From Lentimonas sp. CC4 (GTDB lineage: Bacteria; Verrucomicrobiota; Verrucomicrobiia; Opitutales; Coraliomargaritaceae): DNA of 64,000 nucleotides. Location: positions 992,001 to 1,056,000 of the forward strand of contig NZ_CACVBO010000001.1 in NCBI RefSeq assembly GCF_902728235.1, given 5' to 3'. Within the stretch, counting starts at the first letter, position 1, and the number at the start of each line of letters is the position of its first letter. The notes below the pieces were generated by a model. That model did no database searches. It saw only the letters and a program-made list of their open reading frames with translations, and was not told the origin of the DNA. Position numbers and translations under genes: made by a program. Positions 47,547 through 59,841 of the stretch are shown in pieces.

Positions 47547-47966
47547 TTACGCCCGCCCGTAGAGCGCCTTCACCGAAGGGCGTGAGAGCACGATAATGGT
47601 AAACACACCGAGAATCGTGCCAAACGGGAACGCCACACAGGCCAAGCAGGCAAATACAAAGGAGAACATGTAGTTTTTGCGCTGCTTCAGGAATCGCCCC
47701 GAAACGATCACCGAGATCGAAAGCGCCTGCCCCAAGGCAAAGAACAACAAGCCTATTCCGATAAACAACCAGCCGAACCACTGAGGTGGCGGCCCGCCAT
47801 TCGGCTGATTCGCCATCTCCTGTGAGAACTCCCCCACGCCAAAGACAAATATCGCCCCCATCGCCACATGCATCAGCGGGAGACAAGCGAACAGCGCCAT
47901 CAAGCCGCCGAGCACATAATGCGCAATTGCGAGACTATCGAGATGAGAGTCGTCTGGGTTAATCAT
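47547..47966 (-). CDS. Small membrane protein, unknown
   Basis: A 139-residue protein with four hydrophobic segments (YVLGGLMALFACLPLMHVAMGAIFVFGV, WFGWLFIGIGLLFFALGQALSI and FVFACLACVAFPFGTILGVFTIIVL). The end GVFTIIVLSRPSVKALYG is recognisable in membrane proteins of planctomycetes and verrucomicrobia, without a known role. ATG at 47966. It lies 16 bp after the ftsK stop on the same strand and may be cotranscribed. Confidence 0.72.
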   Translation of the reverse strand: MINPDDSHLDSLAIAHYVLGGLMALFACLPLMHVAMGAIFVFGVGEFSQEMANQPNGGPPPQWFGWLFIGIGLLFFALGQALSISVIVSGRFLKQRKNYMFSFVFACLACVAFPFGTILGVFTIIVLSRPSVKALYGRA

Positions 47967-47982
47967 CCCTGCGAAATCGCGC

Positions 47983-50562
<2,580 letters not shown>

Positions 50563-50924
50563 GTAGAATGCTTTAAAAATACGTGTTAAAACTCAGAAAC
50601 AGAATCCACCTGAGTATCACAATCCAAGGAAACTCCAGCATAGAAGAGAAAAATGCAACTCCTAGAATGCACACCTTTTTAGATCTAGCGCATTTGAACA
50701 GTCAAAGCTTCCAATCAGAGCGAAACTGCAGACTGCCAAAGCGCAAAATCTTTGAAAAACAGCAGCCCACTCCCTTAATGAGGCGTGCCACACTTGATTT
50801 CGACGCCGTTTTTTAGTCTAAAACTGCGTCCTTGAACTCTGCGAAGTAATCAACACACTTCCGCGCTCAATCTTGGAACAGACCCGCTACTTGCGAATCT
50901 ACTAGATCTCAAATTTTCCGAAAC
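50563..50924. other. Divergent ftsK/grpE spacer
   Basis: 362 bp with no supportable gene. A 77-codon frame at 50583-50816 has no protein-like features. No CIRCE element (TTAGCACTC/GAGTGCTAA) is present, and no convincing sigma-32 promoter was found. Promoters for both ftsK and grpE must lie here. Confidence 0.6.
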
Positions 50925-51500
50925 ATGACAGACAAAAACACAGATACACCCGAAGAAATCGACGAAAACACTGAAGCCGCAGCGGCCGAAGTCGTCGAAG
51001 AAACTGCAACCGAAGCTGAAACTCCAGTCGTCGAGGCGACGCCTCTAGAAAAAGCCGAGACAGAAGCAGCGGAAATGAAAGCACGCTGGTTACGCTCAGT
51101 CGCGGACATGGAGAACTACCGCAAGCGCATTGGCCGCGAGAAGCAGGACATCATCCGCAGCGCAGCCGCCAATGTCGTCGAATCGCTCTTGCCCGTGCTC
51201 GATAATATGAAGCTTGGCCTGCAAGCCGCAGAAAATCATCCTGAAGCAAAAGATGTCACCATCGGCTTCAAAATGGTCGACGATCAGCTCAAGCGCTCAC
51301 TCAGCGAGCAAGGCCTCGAAGAGCTCATCCCTGATGGCGAAACCTTCGACCCGAATCTTCACGAGTGCATCTCGCACCAACCATCCGCTGACGTCGAAGA
51401 AGACAAAGTCATCCAGACCGTCCGCGCAGGTTACCGCCTCAACGAACGACTCATTCGCGCAGCGAGTGTGATCGTCTCCAGTGGCCCCGAAAAAGCATAA
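50925..51500 (+). CDS. grpE: Nucleotide exchange factor GrpE
   Basis: A 191-residue co-chaperone that releases ADP from DnaK. It has an acidic N-terminus (about 1-45), the long helix ([28 protein letters not shown], in which the usual R-x-x-A-x-x-E-N-x-R-K-R motif is clear), then [52 protein letters not shown] and the C-terminal beta domain with [24 protein letters not shown]. The dnaJ gene follows after 17 bp, so they form one unit; dnaK is not in the window. Confidence 0.96.
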   Translation: MTDKNTDTPEEIDENTEAAAAEVVEETATEAETPVVEATPLEKAETEAAEMKARWLRSVADMENYRKRIGREKQDIIRSAAANVVESLLPVLDNMKLGLQAAENHPEAKDVTIGFKMVDDQLKRSLSEQGLEELIPDGETFDPNLHECISHQPSADVEEDKVIQTVRAGYRLNERLIRAASVIVSSGPEKA

Positions 51501-51517
51501 CCCTTTCTTAGACCACT

Positions 51518-52666
51518 ATGTCGCAAGCAGATTTATACGAAACCCTCGGCGTCTCACGTGATGCGACAGCCGACGAACTCAAGAAGGCCTACCGCAAACT
51601 CGCAGTGAAGTATCATCCGGACAAAAACCCGGGCGATGCCGCAGCAGAAGCGAAATTCAAGGAGATCTCTTCGGCCTACGACAATCTCAAAGACCCTGAT
51701 AAGCGTGCTGCCTATGATCGCTACGGACACGCTGCCTTCCAAGGTGGCATGGGCGGCGGCGGTGGCGGCGGCGGCCACGATCCATTCGACATGTTCCGCG
51801 AAGCCTTCGGTGGCCGCGGCGGTGGCGGTGGTGGCGGCATCTTCGAAGAATTCTTCGGCGGTGGCGGCGGTGGACAGTCAGCTGGGGGCGCAGCACACGG
51901 CTCCGATCTGCGCTATGATCTAGAGATCACTTTAGAAGAAGCGGTTAAAGGCTGCGAAAAAGAAATCCGCTATCGACGCCCAGTTGAGTGTAAGAAATGC
52001 CACGGCGAAGGCGCAGAGCCCGGCTCCAAGAAAGTCACTTGCTCGACGTGCGGTGGCGCTGGCCAAGTCTCTTCGAATCGCGGCTTTATTAGTTTCCGTC
52101 AAGTCTGCCCAAGCTGCCAAGGCGCGGGGCAAACCATCGAAAAGCCCTGCACCAGCTGTCGCGGTGAAGGCCGTGAGATGGAAACCAGCACCGTCAAGGT
52201 GCGTATTCCAGGTGGCGTCTCCACTGGCTCGAAGCTCCGCTCTGCAGGTAAGGGCGAAGCCGGCCAAATGGGCGGCCAAGCAGGCGACCTCTACATTATC
52301 GTCCACGTCAAGGAGCACGAACTCTTCGAGCGCCACGACCACGACCTCTTCTGCGAAGTGCCGATTAAGTTCACACTCGCCTCACTCGGTGGCTCAATCA
52401 ACGTGCCGACGCTCTTTGGCAAGGGCTCACTCAAGATCCCATCCGGCACACAGACAGGCACCACCTTCCGCCTCCGCGGGCAGGGCGTCCCACATCTTCG
52501 CGGCAACGGCAAGGGCGACCTGCTGATTCGTGTTCAAGTCGAAGTGCCAACCAAACTCTCCAGCGAACAAAAGAAGAAGCTCGAAGAATTTGCTGAAGCC
52601 TGTGGCGACCCTGCAAATCCAATGAGCGAATCCTTCGTCGAAAAAGCGAAGAAGTTCTTCCGCTAG
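51518..52666 (+). CDS. dnaJ: Chaperone protein DnaJ
   Basis: A 382-residue co-chaperone. J domain with His33-Pro34-Asp35 in YHPDKNPGD, a Gly-rich region (about 77-130) with [10 protein letters not shown] and IFEEFFGG, and four zinc-binding repeats ([24 protein letters not shown] and CTSCRGEG) at about 155-225. C-terminal substrate-binding domains follow ([24 protein letters not shown] and [29 protein letters not shown]). All class A DnaJ parts are intact. The last spacer before purN is a 28-bp heptad array. Confidence 0.97.
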   Translation: MSQADLYETLGVSRDATADELKKAYRKLAVKYHPDKNPGDAAAEAKFKEISSAYDNLKDPDKRAAYDRYGHAAFQGGMGGGGGGGGHDPFDMFREAFGGRGGGGGGGIFEEFFGGGGGGQSAGGAAHGSDLRYDLEITLEEAVKGCEKEIRYRRPVECKKCHGEGAEPGSKKVTCSTCGGAGQVSSNRGFISFRQVCPSCQGAGQTIEKPCTSCRGEGREMETSTVKVRIPGGVSTGSKLRSAGKGEAGQMGGQAGDLYIIVHVKEHELFERHDHDLFCEVPIKFTLASLGGSINVPTLFGKGSLKIPSGTQTGTTFRLRGQGVPHLRGNGKGDLLIRVQVEVPTKLSSEQKKKLEEFAEACGDPANPMSESFVEKAKKFFR

Positions 52667-52676
52667 AGTTATACTC

Positions 52677-52704
52677 TTAATTCCCAATTCCTAATTCTTA
52701 ATTC
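52677..52704. repeat. Intergenic array of four 7-bp YYAATTC units
   Basis: TTAATTC, CCAATTC, CTAATTC and TTAATTC follow each other with no gap between the dnaJ stop and the purN start (GTG 52709). Confidence 0.7.
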
Positions 52705-52708
52705 GCTT

Positions 52709-53302
52709 GTGGCTTATCCTATCGTAATTCTCGGCTCTGGCCGCGGCTCCAACGCTGAAGCACTCTTAAAGGCAGAAGCCAGCAAGAAGCTCGGCGCGGC
52801 TAAAATCGCTGCGATCATTAGTGATCACGAAGATGTCGGCATCTTAGAACTAGGGCAAAAGTATCACGTGCCCGCGATCTACATCGATCCGAAGCGCAAA
52901 GGTGCCCGCCTGAGCGAGGAGGCTCAAGAGACCTACATCGAGCGCATTCAGTCGTTTTCACCGAAGCTAGTGGTGCTGGCGGGATTCATGCGGATTATTG
53001 AGCGACGCTTCATCGAAGCCTTTGATGGCAATGTCATCAACCTGCACCCTAGCCTCTTGCCCAGCTTCCCGGGCATGAACGGCATTGGCCAGGCATGGGA
53101 TCATGGCGTAAAAATCACTGGCTGCACCGTGCACTGGGTCACACCAGCGCTCGATGCCGGCCCGATCATCGACCAGAAAGAGATCCGAGTTGAAGAAAAG
53201 GATACGCTCGATATGCTTGAGAAGAAGGTGCACATCGTGGAGCATCAACTCCTGCCCGACGTCGTCGCCCGCCTGAGCAAAGGTAAGATCAAGCGACCGT
53301 AG
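52709..53302 (+). CDS. purN: Phosphoribosylglycinamide formyltransferase
   Basis: A 197-residue enzyme that formylates GAR with 10-formyl-THF in purine synthesis. [17 protein letters not shown] is the phosphate-binding start, [11 protein letters not shown] follows, and the catalytic Asn111, His113 ([14 protein letters not shown]) and Asp149 ([14 protein letters not shown]) are all present. Start at GTG 52709; there is no better upstream start, and the heptad array occupies the usual Shine-Dalgarno position. The next gene is convergent after 10 bp. Confidence 0.95.
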   Translation: MAYPIVILGSGRGSNAEALLKAEASKKLGAAKIAAIISDHEDVGILELGQKYHVPAIYIDPKRKGARLSEEAQETYIERIQSFSPKLVVLAGFMRIIERRFIEAFDGNVINLHPSLLPSFPGMNGIGQAWDHGVKITGCTVHWVTPALDAGPIIDQKEIRVEEKDTLDMLEKKVHIVEHQLLPDVVARLSKGKIKRP

Positions 53303-53311
53303 ATGAGTTGT

Positions 53312-53731
53312 TTATTCTATTGATGCTTTTTGATCCTCCAAATCGCCTCGGTAAACCGAAGAAGGCTGCTTTAGAGTAAACCCTGCTATAGAACGCATTT
53401 CTAGCGCTTTTTTAAAATCATCTAAAGAAAGACCGATCAACACTGCGTCGGTCTCGAGATCAATGATGAAGTAACCAGGGCTAGCACCTAGATCTAGAGC
53501 CTCTCTAGGCCGAAGCACCTCTCCTACTATGAATCGACTATTGCTGTTCAACCCGACCACGTTGGGGCCCACCACGATGGACGGCGTCTGGCCGCGATGG
53601 TTGATCGTTACTTGATGGCTATTCGCGACCGAGATAAAGTAATCCTCATTAATCGAGAAGCTGCCACCGCCGACACCACAGGCGGAAAGAATAAAAGCGG
53701 GAAGAAATATAAGTGCTACAGGGATTCTCAT
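53312..53731 (-). CDS. Lipoprotein, unknown
   Basis: A 139-residue lipoprotein. Signal peptide RIPVALIFLPAFILSAC has a lipobox LSAC with Cys at residue 18, followed by GVGGGSF. The mature part is beta-rich (DYFISVANSHQVTINHRGQTPSIVVGPNVV and FIVGEVLRPREALDLG, then YFIIDLETDAVLIGLSLDDFKKAL). The function is not recognised. This gene and the next (53892) are AT-richer than the surrounding housekeeping genes and have no counterparts here, which suggests transferred or fast-changing genes. Confidence 0.65.
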   Translation of the reverse strand: MRIPVALIFLPAFILSACGVGGGSFSINEDYFISVANSHQVTINHRGQTPSIVVGPNVVGLNSNSRFIVGEVLRPREALDLGASPGYFIIDLETDAVLIGLSLDDFKKALEMRSIAGFTLKQPSSVYRGDLEDQKASIE

Positions 53732-53891
53732 TATATTAACTTTCTATTAGTTTTACATTTCCGCACTAGAGATGCTCACGGTCCAAGACCCGTCAATGCA
53801 TAGACGATGCCTCTCTGTGAACAGTTACTCACCACTGAGCCTGTTAGAGAATTGATTCCTACTCATTAGAGACAGTCAGTGCTTTTGATGA

Positions 53892-54341
53892 CTAGATAAT
53901 ATCACCGAGATCTTGCATGACCACAACGTCACCAGCCTCTATTTCAAGTTGAGAATTCAAAGCCTCATGGGCAACGAACATATGGATCTCCGTTTTCTTG
54001 AACACTTTTATGATAGTAGATGATTTCTTAAAGAATGAACCGAGGCTCTTCTCATTTTGAATTAAATAATTGTTCAAAAAATCAGATAAAACGGTGTCAT
54101 CCTTTAATTTCTCAGAATTTAAACTGAATAGGCCAGGAGCAAACTTTGCCTTCAGCCGATCCGAATTAATTAAACGAGAAGAATCAATAAAGAAACGCTC
54201 TTCAGTCACTCCAGCAGTGACTTGAACACGGGATATGACAGCTTCCCTCAAATCAAACCTTATGCTTGATATGTCCAAAGGTTCGGCCGAAGTGAATGTT
54301 GATAGCAGAAAAAGAAGAAAATAAATTTTGTTGAGATTCAT
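53892..54341 (-). CDS. Exported protein, unknown
   Basis: A 149-residue protein from ATG 54341 with signal peptide NLNKIYFLLFLLSTFTSA, directly before EPLDISSIRFDLREAV. The mature part has RVQVTAGVTEERFFIDSSRLINSDRLKAKF, a Lys/Ser-rich helical part and HMFVAHEALNSQLEIEAGDVVVMQDL at the end. A longer frame from 54404 would lose the signal peptide start and is rejected. Not recognised. AT-rich, like its neighbour at 53312. Confidence 0.6.
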   Translation of the reverse strand: MNLNKIYFLLFLLSTFTSAEPLDISSIRFDLREAVISRVQVTAGVTEERFFIDSSRLINSDRLKAKFAPGLFSLNSEKLKDDTVLSDFLNNYLIQNEKSLGSFFKKSSTIIKVFKKTEIHMFVAHEALNSQLEIEAGDVVVMQDLGDII

Positions 54342-54430
54342 AATTTTATATTTCGGCTCATCGAGACAATCGCAGCGGTCGAAATGCCCCCAGTCTAAGC
54401 CCACTGAATACCATGGTCAGAATTCCCCAA

Positions 54431-55432
54431 TCACCGACTCAGCACAATGCGGTAGCGTGCCTGACCGCTTTCCAGGCGTTCGATTGCCTCATTCACTTGA
54501 TCGAAGCGGAAGTGCTCCGTCACAGGCTCAATCTGGTGCAATGCTGCGAACTCCAGCATCTTGGCAATCGTTGCGGGGCTGCCCACTGGCGAACCGGAGA
54601 CATTGAGCTGCCCCATGATCAAGGACATCGCTCCGAGATCAAGGGGCTCCAAGGTGGCGCCCAGCATGTGCAGGCGCCCCTTCGGCTTCAAAGTGCCCAA
54701 GTAGCGATTCCAGTCCAACTTCACATTTACCGTCGAGAGAATCAGGTCAAAGCTGCCCGCCGCCGCGGCCAACTCATCGGCATCGCGAGAGTTCAAAGTA
54801 TGATGCGCGCCCATTTGTAAGGCCTCCTCACGCTTGGAATCACTGGACGTAAAGGCAGTCACCTCGCAGCCCCATGCGTTGAGAAAGCCCAAGGCCATGT
54901 GCCCGAGCCCACCAATGCCGATGACAGCGACCTTAGAGGTCGGCTTAATATCAAACTGAATCAACGGGTTAAATACCGTGATGCCACCACAAAACAGCGG
55001 CCCCGCCTTCGCTGGATCGAGCCCATCGGGCAGCGCCACCACGCTGACCGCACTCGCACGCACTTGCTCGGCAAAGCCACCATGCCGCCCAACAATGGTG
55101 CCAGTCGCCGTTGGACACAGATTATGATCGCCCTCCAAGCAAGAACCACAGGTGCAGCAATAGTCCGCATGCCAACCTAGGCCCACGCGCTGCCCCACCT
55201 TCAAATGCGTCACTCCACTTCCGACCTCGCCGATGGTGCCCACCACTTCATGCCCAGGGACGAAGGGATACTGCGTCATACCCCACTCATTGTTGAGCAT
55301 GCTCAAATCACTATGACAAATGCCGCAGTGCTCTACCTTGATCTCGACCTCGCTCGCTGCGAGCGGACCGGGATCATATTCAAAAGGTTCAAGTTTTCCT
55401 CCTGGAGCGGTTGCGGCGTAAGCTTTAATCAT
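54431..55432 (-). CDS. Zinc-dependent NAD(P) alcohol dehydrogenase
   Basis: A 333-residue medium-chain dehydrogenase of the cinnamyl-alcohol/YahK type, reducing aldehydes to alcohols, probably with NADPH. Catalytic zinc ligands HCGICHSDL (Cys and the paired His-Glu in PGHEVVGTI) and the structural zinc cysteines ([15 protein letters not shown]) are present, then the Rossmann motif [17 protein letters not shown] (about 167-183). SDSKREEAL after strand 2 favours [15 protein letters not shown] and [14 protein letters not shown] are typical of the subfamily. The physiological aldehyde is unknown. Confidence 0.9.
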   Translation of the reverse strand: MIKAYAATAPGGKLEPFEYDPGPLAASEVEIKVEHCGICHSDLSMLNNEWGMTQYPFVPGHEVVGTIGEVGSGVTHLKVGQRVGLGWHADYCCTCGSCLEGDHNLCPTATGTIVGRHGGFAEQVRASAVSVVALPDGLDPAKAGPLFCGGITVFNPLIQFDIKPTSKVAVIGIGGLGHMALGFLNAWGCEVTAFTSSDSKREEALQMGAHHTLNSRDADELAAAAGSFDLILSTVNVKLDWNRYLGTLKPKGRLHMLGATLEPLDLGAMSLIMGQLNVSGSPVGSPATIAKMLEFAALHQIEPVTEHFRFDQVNEAIERLESGQARYRIVLSR

Positions 55433-55548
55433 AGGTTCACGAGCCTACAATCGAATCTAGCTTTGTCAAAAAACCACAGTCATTCATCCAAAAGCTTGCG
55501 ATTTAACAGCGGAACCCTCATCAGCAGTTCTTTTCAATACGCATTCCT

Positions 55549-56445
55549 ATGAGCACACAATTCGAACTCCGCGCCCTCATTCCCGACGAAATGGCTGACA
55601 TCCTCGACGGCTATTTCTACGAAACTGAATCTTCTCACTGGGGCGTCATGCAGAAAGAGATCGACGATCCCTATGAAGTGTTCGGCATCTTTCCCGATGC
55701 TGGAACTGCACACGCTGCCCTCGCAGAACTACGTGCTGAGTTCCCTACACTGCCTGAGACATTTAACGAAACCGTGATCGAAGATGCGGATTGGCAGAAT
55801 GCCTACAAAGAATTCGTCAAGCCATGGAGCGACCGCCAACTCCACTGGATTCCGCTTTGGGAGCGTGACAACATCAAGACGCCTGCCGATGCGGCCGTCG
55901 TCTATCTAGACGCAGGTATGGCCTTTGGCACGGGTGCGCACGAGACGACTCGCCTCTGCGCACGTCGCCTCCAAGACTACCGCGATGCCAATGCGGATAA
56001 GCTCGACAGCCTCGAAGTGATCGACGCAGGTTGCGGCTCTGGCGTGCTTGCCCTCTCCGCATCGACGCTCGGCTTTAAGAAGATCCTCGGCTTCGACTTC
56101 GACCCTGAAGCGATTGTGGTCTGCCACAGCAACGCCGAAGAGAATGCGCACATTACCAAGCTCGAGTTTGAAGTCGCTGACTTGGAAAAAGGTCTCAACG
56201 ACCGCCAAGCCGACCTCTTACTCGCCAACATTCAGACCGACGTATTGATCCCGCACTGCAATCCCGTCGTTCACGGCGTCAAGTCTGGCGGCACGCTCGC
56301 ACTCAGCGGCATCCTCGTGAAAGAGCTCGACCTCGTGCGCTCGCACTACGAAGCCAAATTCGCCGAGCTCCGCCCCGAAGACACGATCACTGTCGATTCA
56401 CGCCAAGACGGCGAATGGGGTGACTTACAATTCATCCTTTCCTAG
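55549..56445 (+). CDS. prmA: Ribosomal protein L11 methyltransferase
   Basis: A 298-residue SAM-dependent methyltransferase that trimethylates ribosomal protein L11. The N-terminal substrate domain has [13 protein letters not shown], and the linker [17 protein letters not shown] is the PrmA signature. SAM-binding motif [17 protein letters not shown] (about 159-175), the D-x-D acidic end of strand 2 (GFDFDPEA) and [15 protein letters not shown] in place of the usual NI(L/V) motif, followed by [11 protein letters not shown]. It is followed at 110 bp by the RodZ-like gene on the same strand. Confidence 0.93.
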   Translation: MSTQFELRALIPDEMADILDGYFYETESSHWGVMQKEIDDPYEVFGIFPDAGTAHAALAELRAEFPTLPETFNETVIEDADWQNAYKEFVKPWSDRQLHWIPLWERDNIKTPADAAVVYLDAGMAFGTGAHETTRLCARRLQDYRDANADKLDSLEVIDAGCGSGVLALSASTLGFKKILGFDFDPEAIVVCHSNAEENAHITKLEFEVADLEKGLNDRQADLLLANIQTDVLIPHCNPVVHGVKSGGTLALSGILVKELDLVRSHYEAKFAELRPEDTITVDSRQDGEWGDLQFILS

Positions 56446-56554
56446 GGTGAACACAGGGGTTTTGAAAGATCACGCTGGCAATGTCGTCCGTGTGACTAAA
56501 TACGCATGATTCCATGCTTGCGGTATAAAACAAGAGCCTTTCAAATGCCGACTA

Positions 56555-57385
56555 ATGCAAAGTATCGGCGAACGATTTGAAGAAGCACGTAAGCGCAAGG
56601 GAATTTCTCTGCGTGAGGCAGCCGAGGCGACAAAAATCCGTAGTGATTTTCTCGGAAACATCGAGCAGAACAAATTCGATTTTGAGCTCCCAGAGATCTA
56701 CAAACGTGGATTCCTGAAGAACTATGCACGTTATCTCAGGCTCGACCCCGAAAGTATCATCACCGATTACAATGCACATGTGTTGAGTAAAACGCGTGGT
56801 AATAAAAAGGGCGCTGAACTATTCGGCAGCTTGGAAGTCAAAGGCTCCAAGGAAGAACCGGTTCACTCCAAGGAAGAGCCTTCGTATGGTCGTATTTCAC
56901 AAGCAACGCCAGTCAGCGAAGCCGAGGGTGAAGACGACACGAACGTAGAGGACGATAGTGACAAGATCTTCTACATCAAAGCGGGGCTCGTTGCGGTGGG
57001 CACACTGGCACTTGTCGTTGTCATCTTCAGTCTGATTAAAGCGATTCTAGGTGGCGATTCTGAGGTCGAAAGTCCTGAGCTTCGCGAGCCTCCTGCAATC
57101 ACAGAGAGCGTGGAATCCACTTCGCCTGATGGAGCGTCTCCTGCAGAAGGCGAAGAAAGCATCACCCTGATTGCCAGTGGTAATGTGTATGTCCTCGTCA
57201 AGCAACGTAGCGACAATCAAGAACTCTTCCGCAAGACACTCAGCGGTGGCGAGACTGTCACCATATCAAAGGAAGGCCCAGTAGACATCCTGTTTACTGC
57301 AGGTGAAAACCTTGTGATCGTGAATCCAGCCGGTGAAAAACTTCGCCCAGAAGGCGAAGGCACTGCGAAGATCTCGATCCCGTAG
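56555..57385 (+). CDS. RodZ-like HTH membrane protein
   Basis: A 276-residue protein with an N-terminal helix-turn-helix domain (IGERFEEARKRKGISLREAAEATKIRSDFLGNIEQNKFD, about 1-70) and LPEIYKRGFLKNYARYLRLDPE, the mark of RodZ-type proteins. A charged linker, one membrane segment (FYIKAGLVAVGTLALVVVIFSLIKAIL, about 138-163) and an exported C-terminal domain of DUF4115 type (ITLIASGNVYVLVKQRSDNQELFRKTLSGGETVTI) follow. RodZ links MreB to the cell wall machinery in rods. No mreB is here, so a shape role is inferred from family only. Confidence 0.87.
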   Translation: MQSIGERFEEARKRKGISLREAAEATKIRSDFLGNIEQNKFDFELPEIYKRGFLKNYARYLRLDPESIITDYNAHVLSKTRGNKKGAELFGSLEVKGSKEEPVHSKEEPSYGRISQATPVSEAEGEDDTNVEDDSDKIFYIKAGLVAVGTLALVVVIFSLIKAILGGDSEVESPELREPPAITESVESTSPDGASPAEGEESITLIASGNVYVLVKQRSDNQELFRKTLSGGETVTISKEGPVDILFTAGENLVIVNPAGEKLRPEGEGTAKISIP

Positions 57386-57401
57386 TTGAGGTCAATTGGT
57401 C

Positions 57402-57614
57402 GGGGCTTTGCTTGCGAAGCCCGCGCTCTCGGAATGCAGTCAATCTGGCTTCAATCATTCGCCACGCGTGCAGCTAAAGCATACCGAAGCCCCAAAAGGC
57501 TTGAGCACTATCCGAACCAATCGCCACGCTCGAATGAGAGCGGCACTAGGAGATCCACGCCCCGTATCCCCATACAAACACATCAAACGACGCGGGCTTC
57601 GCAAGCAAAGCCCC
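57402..57614. repeat. Family A element, full length with perfect 24-bp ends
   Basis: A 213-bp element bounded by a perfect 24-bp terminal inverted repeat (57402-57425 and 57591-57614), whose outer part reads GGGGCTTTGCTTGCGAAGCC. It fills nearly all of the space between the RodZ-like gene and the next gene. Inside there is no coding frame. The smaller copies elsewhere keep one or both ends. Confidence 0.75.
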
Positions 57615-57634
57615 TACGCCTGATAAAACGGAAC

Positions 57635-58285
57635 CTAGTTCGCCACACCACTGCCGGACTCACGCACGCCAACGGGCTTGCCTAAGACTTCGCCATAGAT
57701 AAACGCAGTGCGCGCTGCATCGGGATTGCGCAATACGGAACGCACGGAACCAGAACGTAGGCCTCCACTAACAGTCGATTTACGAGAACTTGTTGTTTCG
57801 GAAGATCGGTTCGATGCACTGGCTTGACGCTTCAATGCCTCAGCGCGGCGCTTCGTGAGCTCGATCTGTTGTAAGCGTGCCTGCATTTGTTGCTCGTAAA
57901 CATTGTCCGACTCATCCCAAGAGAAGCGACCATCCGTCTCATCCTCATGCGGAGTCACTTCCACATGCGGCGCACGTTGATGCGTCTCCTTTTGGCGTTC
58001 AGCCACCTGCTTGTGCTGCTCACGATGCTGCGCAACTGGTTGAGCGGGAGCCGGTGGAGTCGCTCCGCCCGCGGCTTGTCGACGCTCCATGATTTTGCGA
58101 CGAATCGCCTCTTGGATCTCGCGCTGACGCTCGGCAGCTTCATCGTCCTCGCCGCGCTGCCGTGGCAAAGTCGGCGGCCGCTGCTCGTCCTCGTCCTTGC
58201 TTTTAAAGATCTGATTCCCAAAGAGGTAGATCGCCCCAAAGACCAGGCCACCTACGACTTTTAAAATCTCTTCTAAATTATCCAT
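57635..58285 (-). CDS. Membrane-anchored charged protein, unknown
   Basis: A 216-residue protein with a short N-terminal hydrophobic segment (ILKVVGGLVFGAIYLFGNQIF, residues 7-27) followed by a long, highly charged, Gln/Arg/Glu-rich part (RQREIQEAIRRKIMERRQAAGG, then QMQARLQQIELTKRRAEALKRQ) likely to be helical. The end has RSVLRNPDAARTAFIYGEVLGKPVG. Not recognised. It lies 63 bp downstream of floA on the same strand, but a terminator-like hairpin separates them. Confidence 0.6.
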   Translation of the reverse strand: MDNLEEILKVVGGLVFGAIYLFGNQIFKSKDEDEQRPPTLPRQRGEDDEAAERQREIQEAIRRKIMERRQAAGGATPPAPAQPVAQHREQHKQVAERQKETHQRAPHVEVTPHEDETDGRFSWDESDNVYEQQMQARLQQIELTKRRAEALKRQASASNRSSETTSSRKSTVSGGLRSGSVRSVLRNPDAARTAFIYGEVLGKPVGVRESGSGVAN

Positions 58286-58304
58286 TACGGTTTAGGTTTT
58301 AAGT

Positions 58305-58334
58305 AAAATGAGGCGGCCAGCGTTGACCGCCTCA
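58305..58334 (-). terminator. Terminator-like hairpin after floA
   Basis: TGAGGCGG and CCGCCTCA arms (58327-58334 and 58309-58316) form an 8-bp stem with a 10-base loop, followed by TTTT on the minus strand. It lies 15 bp after the floA stop. Confidence 0.65.
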
Positions 58335-58348
58335 CTCATACAAAAACG

Positions 58349-59380
58349 CTATTTCTTTTCGTCTCCTTTGGAGATCGAATCGCGCATGTCTGTGTCTGCC
58401 TTGATGTTATTCATCTTGTAGTAGTCCATGACACCGAGATTTCCTGAGCGGAACGCTTCAGCCAATGCGAGTGGCACTTCGGCCTCTGCTTCGACGACCT
58501 TCGCCTGCATCTCTTCGACCTTCGCCTTCATTTCTTGCTCAAGGGCGACCGCTGCAGCACGGCGCATTTCGGCCTTCGCTTGAGCGACGTTCTTATCCGC
58601 CTCAGCTTGCGACTCTTGCAACTTCGCGCCGATATTCTCACCAACGTCCACGTCGGCAATATCAATTGAAAGAATCTCGAACGCAGTGCCGACATCGAGA
58701 CCACGCTCCAGAACGACCTTGGAAATACTATCGGGCGATTCGAGCACGGTCTTATACGAATCGGCCGAACCGATGGTTGTGACAATACCTTCACCCACAC
58801 GGGCGATAATCGTCTCTTCGAGGGCGCTGCCCACATAGTTATCGAGATTCGAACGCACCGTCACACGGGCACGCGCCTTCACTTGAATGCCGTCTTTGGC
58901 GACACCGTCGATCGTCGAACGTCCACCACCGGAGGCAGGGCATTCGATGACCTTGGGGTTAATCGAAGTGCGCACCGCTTCGAGCACCGACTTGCCGGTG
59001 CCCTTGGTTGCGAGGTCGATTGCACAGGCACGTTGCCAGTTGAGATTGATGTTGGCCTTATCCGCCGCGATGATCGCCTGCACGGTCTGAATCACATTAC
59101 CTTCCGCAAGGTAGTGCGCTTCGAGATCGTTCGCACTGATCTCGATCCCGGCTTTAACCGCGGTAATACGTGCGTTCACCACTAAGGACGCTGGCACACC
59201 GCGTAGACGCATCGCAATCAAAGTCGCAAACCCTACGGCCGCACCCGAAAGCCGAGCCCGCAACCATGTCATGAAGAAGGTCGCGATAATCAGCACCATA
59301 ACCAGGACGATCAGTGCCAAGATCGCAGCAGCGCCGAGTTGCCAGCCAGCTAAGGCGAGAGGGAGGAGTAATGTATTCAT
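58349..59380 (-). CDS. floA: Flotillin-like protein FloA
   Basis: A 343-residue FloA/YqfA protein that marks functional membrane microdomains. It has an N-terminal membrane segment ([28 protein letters not shown]), then an SPFH-type domain with [53 protein letters not shown], the [10 protein letters not shown] stretch and [28 protein letters not shown], which are FloA signatures. An Ala/Glu-rich coiled coil ([43 protein letters not shown]) follows. Its start overlaps the short nfeD by 4 bp, as in the usual nfeD-floA operon. A terminator-like hairpin follows. Confidence 0.93.
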   Translation of the reverse strand: MNTLLLPLALAGWQLGAAAILALIVLVMVLIIATFFMTWLRARLSGAAVGFATLIAMRLRGVPASLVVNARITAVKAGIEISANDLEAHYLAEGNVIQTVQAIIAADKANINLNWQRACAIDLATKGTGKSVLEAVRTSINPKVIECPASGGGRSTIDGVAKDGIQVKARARVTVRSNLDNYVGSALEETIIARVGEGIVTTIGSADSYKTVLESPDSISKVVLERGLDVGTAFEILSIDIADVDVGENIGAKLQESQAEADKNVAQAKAEMRRAAAVALEQEMKAKVEEMQAKVVEAEAEVPLALAEAFRSGNLGVMDYYKMNNIKADTDMRDSISKGDEKK

Positions 59381-59841
59381 AGTTTTTTAATGATTAATTT
59401 GAAACTGTCTTGAGCCACGACCGCAATTGCCTCGTCGCGCTCGATGTAGCCATCTTGGGAGGAAGCTTCGTAGCTCTTCCCGCCAATCGCAACCTTTCCA
59501 GACGGATTTAGGCGAGTTAAAGTAATGCCCTCTTTCCCTATGATCGAATCTTCTGCCACCGCCGCGCGCGTGTGCCCTTCGATTGCAGATTTTAGAAAGA
59601 ACTTCTGCCCGAGCGAGGTCTTCGCCAGCAACTTGAATTCCACAAACACGAGCACGCCAATCGCGACCAGTGAGCCAAAAAACACTGCCATCGCTCCTAG
59701 TGCTCCGTATGCTTCGAAACCGAACCATGTCGCGACCAACACACACAGTGCAGCCAACACTCCGAGCACGCCACCGGGGAGAATGATCTCAAAGAAGACC
59801 AACACCAGCGCTGCAGCGATTAAACCAAGTATCATACTCAT
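59377..59841 (-). CDS. Short NfeD family protein
   Basis: A 154-residue protein with two or three membrane segments ([39 protein letters not shown]) and an OB-fold end ([55 protein letters not shown]), the NfeDb layout. NfeD OB folds interact with the flotillin coded next. Its frame overlaps the protease-type nfeD at the start and floA at the end, each by 4 bp, so the three are translationally coupled. Confidence 0.9.
   Translation of the reverse strand: MSMILGLIAAALVLVFFEIILPGGVLGVLAALCVLVATWFGFEAYGALGAMAVFFGSLVAIGVLVFVEFKLLAKTSLGQKFFLKSAIEGHTRAAVAEDSIIGKEGITLTRLNPSGKVAIGGKSYEASSQDGYIERDEAIAVVAQDSFKLIIKKL

Noticed and set aside
50583-50816. 77-codon frame in the ftsK/grpE spacer
   Set aside because: No start context, no domain, unlikely composition.
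50817-50924. CIRCE or sigma-32 promoter before grpE
   Set aside because: No TTAGCACTC/GAGTGCTAA pair; a CTTGAAC word is present but no matching -10 at the right distance.
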